Source: Kaistia defluvii
GTDB taxonomy: Bacteria > Pseudomonadota > Alphaproteobacteria > Rhizobiales > Kaistiaceae
DNA length: 64,000 nucleotides
Direction: 5' to 3'
Assembly: GCF_040548815.1 (NCBI RefSeq)
Contig: NZ_JBEPSM010000004.1
Span: forward strand, 421,252 to 485,251
Position numbers and translations under genes: made by a program. The notes beneath the pieces were generated by a model, which did no database searches, was not told the DNA's origin, and saw only the letters and a program-made list of their open reading frames with translations. Positions 57,449 to 64,000 of this stretch are shown piece after piece. Positions within the stretch are counted from its first letter, which is position 1, and every line of letters starts with the position of its first letter.

Positions 57449-58765
57449 TCAAACCAGCAACGGCTGGGCCATCAGGTCCTGGTGGCCGAAGACGCGACGG
57501 TAGCGGGCGATTTCCTCGGCCGGGCCGGTCGCCTTGTTGGCATTGTCGGAAAGCTTGACCGCCGGGCGACCATTGGCCGAGACCACCTTGCAGACCAGTG
57601 AGATCGCCTGCAGCCGGTCGTCCTTGCCGTCCGGGGCGCAGTGACGGAAATCATTGGTGACGTTGGTGCCCCAGCCGATCGAAAGATTGACCCGGTTGCG
57701 GAAATGGCGCGCCGCTTCCTCGATCGTGTCGATGTCCATGCCGTCCGACAGCACGATCAGCTTTTCACGCGGGTCGGAGCCATGCAGTTGCCACCAGGCG
57801 ATGGCTTCCTCGGCGCCCTCGATCGGCGGCTTCGAGTCCGGCCGGAGGCCCTTCCAGTTCAAGATCCAGTCCGGCGCGTTGCGCAGGAACTGCGTCGTGC
57901 CATAGGTATCTGGCAGCATGACCAGCAGATTGCCGTCATACATCTCCTGCCAGTCGCGCAGCACGTCATAGGGCGCGTTGCGAAGCTGTTCGTCGGTTTC
58001 CGCCAGGGCGGCGTACACCATCGGCAGTTCGTGCGCGTTGGTGCCGATCGCCTCCAGGCCGGCGGCCATCGCCATCTTGACGTTGGACGTGCCGACAAAA
58101 TTGTCGCCAAGCCCCTCCTGCAGCGCCTCGACGCACCATTTCTGCCAGAGATAGCCATGGCGGCGGCGTGTGCCGAAGTCGGATACCTTCAGCGGGCCTT
58201 CCTGGGCCAGGATGCGGAGACGCTCGATCTTGCCCCAGAGCTTGGCCTTAGCCTTGGCGTAGAGCACGTCGAGCTCGAAGCGGCTCATGCCCTTCATGGC
58301 GGCGCGGGCGCGCAGCTCGCTGACGATGGCCAGCGCCGGCACTTCCCAAAGCGTCGTCTCGCTCCAGAGCCCGTCGAAGCGCAATTCATACTGGCCGTCA
58401 TCGGTCCGGCGAAGCTCATATTCCGGCAGCTGGAAGCCCTCGAGCCAATCGAGGAACTCCGGCTTGAAGATCTGCTTCACGCCATAGAAGGTATTGCCGG
58501 CGAGCCAGATCAGCTCGTTCTTCTGAAAGCGCAGGGTGCGCGCATGGTCGAGCTGGTCGCGCAGTTCCTGTTCGTCGATGACGTCGGCCAGCCGCACCGT
58601 CTTGGTCCGGTTGATCAGCCCGAACGTCGCCCGGACATCGCGCGATTTCTCGCGAATGAGCTGCAGCATCAGAAACTTGTAGAAGTCCGTATCGAGCAGC
58701 GTGCGGACGATGGGATCGATCCGGAAGCCGTGATTGTAGACGCGGGTAGCGATATCAAGCGACAT
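57449..58765 (-). CDS. pncB: nicotinate phosphoribosyltransferase
   Basis: A 438-residue enzyme that makes nicotinate mononucleotide in the Preiss-Handler salvage route. N terminus [31 protein letters not shown] near residue 200, and [20 protein letters not shown] with the catalytic region are the PncB landmarks; the phosphoribosyl-binding [12 protein letters not shown] follows near 385. ATG 58765 gives the usual length; ATG 58777 is an alternative. Divergent from dapF. Confidence 0.95.
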   Translation of the reverse strand: MSLDIATRVYNHGFRIDPIVRTLLDTDFYKFLMLQLIREKSRDVRATFGLINRTKTVRLADVIDEQELRDQLDHARTLRFQKNELIWLAGNTFYGVKQIFKPEFLDWLEGFQLPEYELRRTDDGQYELRFDGLWSETTLWEVPALAIVSELRARAAMKGMSRFELDVLYAKAKAKLWGKIERLRILAQEGPLKVSDFGTRRRHGYLWQKWCVEALQEGLGDNFVGTSNVKMAMAAGLEAIGTNAHELPMVYAALAETDEQLRNAPYDVLRDWQEMYDGNLLVMLPDTYGTTQFLRNAPDWILNWKGLRPDSKPPIEGAEEAIAWWQLHGSDPREKLIVLSDGMDIDTIEEAARHFRNRVNLSIGWGTNVTNDFRHCAPDGKDDRLQAISLVCKVVSANGRPAVKLSDNANKATGPAEEIARYRRVFGHQDLMAQPLLV

Positions 58766-58777
58766 ACAGATGTCCAT

Positions 58778-59154
58778 CGACAGAAGAGAAGCACGAACTC
58801 GACCCATCCCGATGGGCCACATAACCGTTCGCGCATTCACGAGGCGAAGCAGGGTCCTCGAAGCGGGAGGCGCAGTGAAGCAGCCCCGATGACAGGCTGC
58901 AAGCCGCGCCGGACCAATTCCGCGCCCGCCTTGCCAGTTTGCGCCGCTGCGCCCCTGTTTTGCGCGCGCTTTTTTCCACCTCGCCGGCTCAGGCGGCGAT
59001 CGTGGCGAGCCGACAAGGCGATTGTTGCCGTCCCGCGTCGCCAAAACGGCGGAGCGCCCCGCTCCAGTATGGAATTTCTCTGATCTTTCCGCCATATATG
59101 CCCGACAAACTCAAGGCTCCGGACCGGGTCCGGAAGCGTGCTGATCGGAACGTC
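58778..59154. other. 377-base divergent gap between pncB and dapF
   Basis: It must hold both promoters. I see no RNA structure or repeat and could not pick out convincing -35/-10 pairs. An in-frame ATG at 59098 extends dapF but adds a non-conserved basic peptide, so it was not used. Confidence 0.4.
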
Positions 59155-60039
59155 ATGAACGCCCCCTTCGCCAAGATGAATGGCATCGGCAACCAGATCA
59201 CCGTGCTCGACATGCGCGGTGCGGAAACACGCCTCGATGCCGCCTCGGCGCGCGCGATCGCGGCCGACCCGCGCACGGCCTTCGACCAGTTGATGGTGAT
59301 CGAGCCGCCGAAGACGGCCGGCACCGACGCCTTCATGACAATCTTCAATACCGACGGCTCGCTGTCGGGCGCCTGCGGCAACGGCACGCGCTGCGTCGCC
59401 CTCGTGCTGATGCGCGAGAGCGGCCGCGAGACCTTCAAGCTCGAAACCTCGGCCGGCCTGCTCGACGTGGTGGCGAAGGATGCCGACACCATCACGGTCG
59501 ACATGGGCGAGCCGCGCTTCGGCTGGGCCGAGATTCCGCTTGCCAAGCCGTTCGAGGACACGACAGCTATCGATCTGAGCTTCGGCCCGGTCGGCGCGCC
59601 GATCCTGTCGTGCCCGGCGGTCGCCAATATCGGCAATCCGCATGCGATCTACTGGGTCGAGGACGTCGCCGCGATCGATCTCGGGCGCATCGGCCCGATT
59701 CTCGAGCGCGACCCGATCTTCCCCGAGCGCGCCAATATCTCAATCGCCGAAGTGACATCCGACCATTCGATCACGCTGCGCGTGTGGGAGCGCGGGGCCG
59801 GTCTGACGCTCGCCTGCGGCTCCGCCGCCTGCGCAACGGCCGTCTCGGCTGCCCGCCTCGGCAAGACCGGCCGCGTCATCGATGTCCGCCTGCCGGGCGG
59901 CGTGCTCAACATCGAGTGGCGCGCCGACAACCATATTCTCATGACCGGCGCCGCCGAATTCGAGCATGAGGGTGTCATCACGCTCGGCGACGAAATCCGC
60001 ATCGAGGTCGCGGCGGATACGGTCGCCCGCCGCGCATGA
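59155..60039 (+). CDS. dapF: diaminopimelate epimerase
   Basis: A 294-residue cofactor-independent epimerase converting LL- to meso-diaminopimelate for lysine and peptidoglycan. The catalytic cysteines are in SGACGNGTRCVAL near residue 77 and LTLACGSAACATAV near 222; KMNGIGNQITVLD is the N terminus, with Gln where most homologues have Asp/Glu. The gene overlaps mtaB by 4 bases. Confidence 0.96.
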   Translation: MNAPFAKMNGIGNQITVLDMRGAETRLDAASARAIAADPRTAFDQLMVIEPPKTAGTDAFMTIFNTDGSLSGACGNGTRCVALVLMRESGRETFKLETSAGLLDVVAKDADTITVDMGEPRFGWAEIPLAKPFEDTTAIDLSFGPVGAPILSCPAVANIGNPHAIYWVEDVAAIDLGRIGPILERDPIFPERANISIAEVTSDHSITLRVWERGAGLTLACGSAACATAVSAARLGKTGRVIDVRLPGGVLNIEWRADNHILMTGAAEFEHEGVITLGDEIRIEVAADTVARRA

Positions 60040-61301
60040 CCATCGAGACCATCACCTTCGGCTGCCGGCTCAACACGCTCGAAACCGAGGTGATGCGGAC
60101 GAGGGCAGCGGAAGCGGGCCTGACCGACGCGGTGATCATCAACACCTGCGCCGTCACGGCGGAAGCCGTTCGCCAGGCACGACAGACGATCCGCCGGACC
60201 CGCCGCGAACAGCCGGACCTCAAGATCGTCGTCTCTGGCTGCGCCGCGCAGACGGAAGCCGCCACCTTCGCCGCCATGCCGGAAGTCGATCTCGTCCTCG
60301 GCAATGAGGAAAAGCTCACCGCCGCCGCCTACCGGCCGCTCGGGCTCGCCATCGCCGAGCATGAACGGGTCAGGGTCGCCGACATCATGGATGTGCGCGA
60401 GACGGCGGGCCATCTCGTCGCCGGCATGGATGGCCATACCCGCACCTTCGTGCAGGTGCAGAATGGCTGCGATCATCGCTGCACCTTCTGCATCATTCCC
60501 TATGGCCGCGGTCCCTCGCGCTCGGTGCCGATGGGCGCCGTCGTCGAGCAGATCCGCCAGCTGGTCGAGATGGGCAATGCCGAGATCGTGCTGACGGGCG
60601 TCGACATGACGGCCTATGGCAGCGACCTGCCCGGCAAGCCGACGCTCGGCAAGCTGGTCGCCACCATATTGAAGCTGGTCCCCGACCTTCCCCGCCTTCG
60701 CCTTTCCTCGATCGACACGATCGAGGTCGACGACGCCTTGATGCGGGCGATCGGCGAGGACGAACGGCTGATGCCGCATTTCCATCTGTCGCTGCAGCAT
60801 GGCGACGACATGATCTTGAAGCGCATGAAGCGCCGGCATGGCCGCGCCGACGCGATCCGTTTTTGCGAGGCCGTGCGTAAGCTCCGCCCCGATGTCGTCT
60901 TCGGCGCGGATATCATCGCCGGCTTCCCGACCGAGACCGAGGCGATGTTTGAAAACTCGCTCGCCCTGGTCGACGAATGCGGGCTGACGCATCTGCATGT
61001 CTTCCCGTTCTCGCCCCGCCCCGGCACGCCGGCCGCCCGGATGCCGCAGCTCGACCATCCGACCATCAAAGCCCGCGCCGCCAGATTGCGCGAGAAGGGC
61101 CAGGCAACGCTCGCCGCCCATCTCGACCGCGAGATCGGCGCCCGGCGCCGCGTGCTGATGGAAAAGGGCGGCGTCGGCCGCACGGAACATTTTACGCCGG
61201 TCACCATGCCGGACATCGCTGCCGGAACGCTTGTTTCGGCCCATATCACGGGACGGACGGCATCGGGCCTCCTTGCCACCCCACTCGCAGAGGCCGCCTG
61301 A
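60036..61301 (+). CDS. mtaB: tRNA t6A37 methylthiotransferase MtaB
   Basis: A 421-residue radical-SAM enzyme that adds the methylthio group to t6A37, making ms2t6A. The N-terminal UPF0004 domain has CRLNTLETEV and CAVTAEAVRQ cysteines, the radical-SAM cluster is NGCDHRCTFCIIPYGRG (C-x3-C-x2-C, residues near 144-151), and a C-terminal TRAM domain ends the protein. tsaD, the maker of its t6A substrate, is elsewhere in the window. Coupled to dapF. Confidence 0.95.
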   Translation: MTIETITFGCRLNTLETEVMRTRAAEAGLTDAVIINTCAVTAEAVRQARQTIRRTRREQPDLKIVVSGCAAQTEAATFAAMPEVDLVLGNEEKLTAAAYRPLGLAIAEHERVRVADIMDVRETAGHLVAGMDGHTRTFVQVQNGCDHRCTFCIIPYGRGPSRSVPMGAVVEQIRQLVEMGNAEIVLTGVDMTAYGSDLPGKPTLGKLVATILKLVPDLPRLRLSSIDTIEVDDALMRAIGEDERLMPHFHLSLQHGDDMILKRMKRRHGRADAIRFCEAVRKLRPDVVFGADIIAGFPTETEAMFENSLALVDECGLTHLHVFPFSPRPGTPAARMPQLDHPTIKARAARLREKGQATLAAHLDREIGARRRVLMEKGGVGRTEHFTPVTMPDIAAGTLVSAHITGRTASGLLATPLAEAA

Positions 61302-61304
61302 ACC

Positions 61305-62594
61305 ATGGCAGAAGAAAAGAAGGGCCTGTTCCGCCGCTTTTTCGGCGGCGGCAAGCCGGCGGAGCCGGAACTGGCGCCAGAGCCCGAGATCGTCTCGCCC
61401 ACGCCCGTCCGCGCCGTAGAACCGGATGCGGAAGCGATCGCCGCCGCTGCCGCGATCGAGCCGGCTCCCACCGAGATCCTCGAGGCGATCGAGGTCGAGA
61501 CCGCCCGCGAGCCGGAGCCCAGCGAGCCCCAAGCCTTCGAGCCGCCGGCCGCGCCTGCTGTCGCGACGCCCGAGCCTGTCGCTGTCGCAGAACCGGCTCC
61601 GGCGCCTGCGCCGCGCGTCACCGGCTTTTTCAGCGCGCCGGCCGCACCGGCCCCTGCCCCGGAACCCGCGCCGAAGCAGAACTGGTTCCAGCGCCTGCGC
61701 GCGGGCCTGTCGCGTTCATCGAGCGCGCTCTCGGACGGCATCGTCTCCGTCTTCACCAAACGCAAGCTGGACAACGAGACCCTCGACGAATTCGAGGACG
61801 TCCTGATTCAGGCCGATCTTGGCCTGACCACCGCCGCCGCGATCACGGCGGCCCTGAAAAAGGGCCGCTTTGACAAGGAGATCGACGGTGACGAAGTGCG
61901 CACGGTCCTTGCCGACGAAGTGCGAAAGGTTCTTTTCCCGGTGGCGAAGCCCCTGGTGATCGATCCCGCCCGCAAGCCGCATGTCATCCTCGTCGTCGGC
62001 GTCAACGGCACCGGAAAGACGACGACCATCGGAAAGCTCTCCGCAAAACTGCGCGCCGAGGGTCGCTCGGTCATGCTCGCCGCCGGCGACACGTTTCGCG
62101 CCGCGGCGGTCGAGCAGCTGAAGATCTGGGCCCAGCGCACCGGCTCGGCCATCGTCGCCCGCGCCATCGGCGCCGACGCCTCGGGCCTCGCCTTCGATGC
62201 GCTTCGGGATGCGCAGGCCGCCGGTACCGACGTTCTCCTGATCGACACCGCAGGCCGGCTGCAGAACCGCACCGAACTGATGGCGGAACTCGAAAAGATC
62301 ATCCGCGTGATCAAGAAGCAGGATCCGACAGCCCCGCACAGCGTTCTCCTGACGCTGGACGCGACGACCGGCCAGAACGCCCTTCAACAAGTCGAGATCT
62401 TTGGACGCGTCGCGGGCGTCACCGGCCTGGTCATGACCAAGCTGGACGGCACGGCGCGCGGCGGCATTCTCGTCGCCATCGCGGCAAAATACGGCCTGCC
62501 AATCCACTTTATCGGCGTCGGCGAGGGCGTTGACGACCTCGAACCATTCTCGGCTGACGAATTCGCGCGGGCGATCGCGGGTATCGCGGCGTGA
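61305..62594 (+). CDS. ftsY: signal recognition particle receptor FtsY
   Basis: A 429-residue SRP GTPase docking ribosome-nascent chains at the membrane. The acidic, Pro/Ala/Glu-rich A domain (residues 1-125) begins [16 protein letters not shown], a lipid-binding amphipathic start. The G motifs are [15 protein letters not shown] (near 230), [20 protein letters not shown] and [10 protein letters not shown]. It starts 3 bases after mtaB. Confidence 0.97.
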   Translation: MAEEKKGLFRRFFGGGKPAEPELAPEPEIVSPTPVRAVEPDAEAIAAAAAIEPAPTEILEAIEVETAREPEPSEPQAFEPPAAPAVATPEPVAVAEPAPAPAPRVTGFFSAPAAPAPAPEPAPKQNWFQRLRAGLSRSSSALSDGIVSVFTKRKLDNETLDEFEDVLIQADLGLTTAAAITAALKKGRFDKEIDGDEVRTVLADEVRKVLFPVAKPLVIDPARKPHVILVVGVNGTGKTTTIGKLSAKLRAEGRSVMLAAGDTFRAAAVEQLKIWAQRTGSAIVARAIGADASGLAFDALRDAQAAGTDVLLIDTAGRLQNRTELMAELEKIIRVIKKQDPTAPHSVLLTLDATTGQNALQQVEIFGRVAGVTGLVMTKLDGTARGGILVAIAAKYGLPIHFIGVGEGVDDLEPFSADEFARAIAGIAA

Positions 62595-62658
62595 CCTGCG
62601 CCATAGATCAGCCGCGAATATCGCCCTATCTGAAGGCGTCCACCACCGAAAGCCGACC

Positions 62659-63300
62659 ATGACCCTCGAAATCGAACGCGCCCCCAACGATCCCGCCCGC
62701 AAGGAGCTCAATCCGCTCCTGAAGCTGGCGCTCGAACTCGGACCACTCGGCGTGTTCTTCTTCGCCAATGCCCGGGCAGACATCTATTGGGCGACGGGAC
62801 TGTTCATGGTTGCGACGCTGGCGGCGCTCGCCGTCTCCTACGCCATGACGCGAAAACTGCCGATCATGCCGCTGGTCACAGGCGTCGTCGTCGTGGTCTT
62901 CGGCGGGCTGACGCTGTGGCTGCATGACGACACCTTCATCAAGCTGAAGCCGACCATCGTCAACACGCTGTTCGGCCTCGTCCTGCTTGGCGGCCTCGCC
63001 TTCGGCCGCTCGCTGCTCGGTTATGTCTTCGATTCCGTCTTCAAACTGACGGATGAGGGCTGGCGCAAGCTGACCTTCCGCTGGGGCCTGTTCTTCCTGG
63101 CACTGGCGGTACTCAACATCGTCATCTGGAAGGGCGCCGACGCCTATCTCGCCGATCCCAAGGCGGCGACGGATCTCTGGGTGAACTTCAAGGTTTTCGG
63201 CATCATGCCGCTGACCTTCATCTTCACGCTGTTTCAGCTACCCCTGATCACCCGCACGACGATCCCTGAAGACAAGACCGAGACCCAGCCGGTGCGCTGA
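62659..63300 (+). CDS. yciB: inner membrane protein YciB/IspZ (septation protein A)
   Basis: A 213-residue protein with five hydrophobic helices. The region [19 protein letters not shown] opens the domain; [20 protein letters not shown] and [15 protein letters not shown] are highly conserved. ATG 62659 lies 64 bases after ftsY. It interacts with cell division and envelope proteins in E. coli. Last gene of the dapF operon. Confidence 0.94.
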   Translation: MTLEIERAPNDPARKELNPLLKLALELGPLGVFFFANARADIYWATGLFMVATLAALAVSYAMTRKLPIMPLVTGVVVVVFGGLTLWLHDDTFIKLKPTIVNTLFGLVLLGGLAFGRSLLGYVFDSVFKLTDEGWRKLTFRWGLFFLALAVLNIVIWKGADAYLADPKAATDLWVNFKVFGIMPLTFIFTLFQLPLITRTTIPEDKTETQPVR

Positions 63301-64000
63301 GAGCGTCCTTGGGACCTTGGGCCTGCTTCTCCTGATGGAAAGCGTCGCCTGGGGCGTTCTGCGTCTGAGGTTTCTGCGTGTACGTAAAGTGACGTGAGTC
63401 GACCTCCACAGATCTCGATCTATCTGCGCCTCTGCGAAGTTTGATGGAGCGCTGCGCCAACGGCGCCGCATGGCGCCCGCTCTGACAGAGCGTCCGGGCG
63501 CTGTCCTACGACGTAAGCGGGTTCCATTGGGGCGAGGCCGGTGTCGCTGGAACCTGCCTTGATCGCGAGAGAGACGGCCCGGCGTCCGTGCTGCGAGAGG
63601 CAAGGCGCGACAGCCGGGCTCCATGACAGACTGCCATTCCCTTCCCAACCCGCCGGACAGGCCAAGGCGGCGAGCATCGGACCCCGCCGGCATTGGGCTC
63701 TGGCCCGCGTGGCTATGCCCCCTCCATCATCGCGGCTGGCGAGCCAGCTCGAACTCGCTACGGCTCTGCGATAGGCCACCCCAAGGCCTTGGTAGTCCCG
63801 TGGGACCGGGACTCGCTTACCGCGCCCGTGTGCTTTGTGGCTCCGGCTCGTGGCGGTCGCTGGGACGTGATCTCGGGGAAGCTGCTTGTACCGGCGGCGA
63901 TCTGTCGTCGGATTGGCGCGTCTCCCAATTTCCGGAATGCATAGCGTCCGAGGTGTTCTCGATGGACGACTGCGCTGGGGCGCCGGATTGCCGGGGCGGT
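63301..64000. other. 700-base region without a recognisable gene
   Basis: Several open frames exist on both strands (for example plus 63693-63944 and minus 63420-63779) but none shows a recognisable product, a good ribosome site or a domain motif. An ATG at 63973 opens a frame that runs off the right edge. GC and trinucleotide use look like the rest of the genome. I see no RNA structure or repeat. Confidence 0.4.

Noticed and set aside
63301..64000. Possible IS or transposase remnant at the right edge.
   Set aside because: No transposase motif, no terminal inverted repeat and no direct repeat could be found on either strand.

Overview
The window comes from a high-GC alphaproteobacterial chromosome, most likely order Hyphomicrobiales (Rhizobiales). 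The evidence is the neighbourhoods: dapF-mtaB-ftsY-yciB, hemC-hemD-mic60-hemY, rsmB-heparinase-purH, a BI-1 gene behind a ybhL-type leader, and a DUF1127 gene followed by CCTCCTCCC-loop RNA hairpins. A Kaistia-like genus is a guess only. Most of the window is ordinary core genome. No prophage, CRISPR array, replication origin or rRNA operon was seen.

Layout. 1-650: sdhCD on the minus strand (sdhD runs off the left edge) with a promoter and a perfect TTACGT palindrome. 823-4676: a Rid-family gene, leuB, rpmF and a GGDEF-EAL protein. 4.7-7.5 kb (minus): carbinolamine dehydratase, thpR, an aldo-keto reductase and tesA. 7.65-10.9 kb: an ABC exporter pair divergent from tesA. 11-13 kb: BI-1 with a structured leader, a GNAT enzyme and DUF2794. 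13.2-15.5 kb: a candidate structured RNA, a sigma-32-like promoter and htpG. 15.6-20.8 kb: DUF1223, acnA, ccmAB. 21-27 kb (minus): purH, heparinase-like, rsmB, htpX. 27.2-28 kb: an SDHAF4-like gene and a toxin-antitoxin pair. 28-34.1 kb (minus): acs, a protein methyltransferase, EVE, YciI, gpsA, Nudix, tsaD. 34.2-38.8 kb: the heme operon with mic60, then tRNA-Thr.

38.96-41.1 kb is a lower-GC accessory patch beside the tRNA (a small orphan gene and an acyltransferase). 41-50 kb holds envelope and housekeeping genes: a hydrolase, xthA, lipocalin, phosphatase, a porin-like fragment, YihY, an AI-2E-family protein, an L,D-transpeptidase and DUF1275. 51.1-51.4 kb is a 51-codon DUF1127 gene followed by three hairpins with identical anti-Shine-Dalgarno loops. 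52-57 kb: glpK, and an SbmA/BacA-type ABC protein whose nucleotide-binding domain is degenerate in every catalytic motif, overlapping a GH144-like glucanase gene. 57.4-63.3 kb: pncB, then dapF-mtaB-ftsY-yciB. The last 700 bases hold nothing I recognise.

The strongest leads are the DUF1127/triple-hairpin locus, the pseudo-ABC transporter plus glucanase pair, the BI-1 leader with mutually exclusive hairpins, and the structured RNA upstream of htpG.
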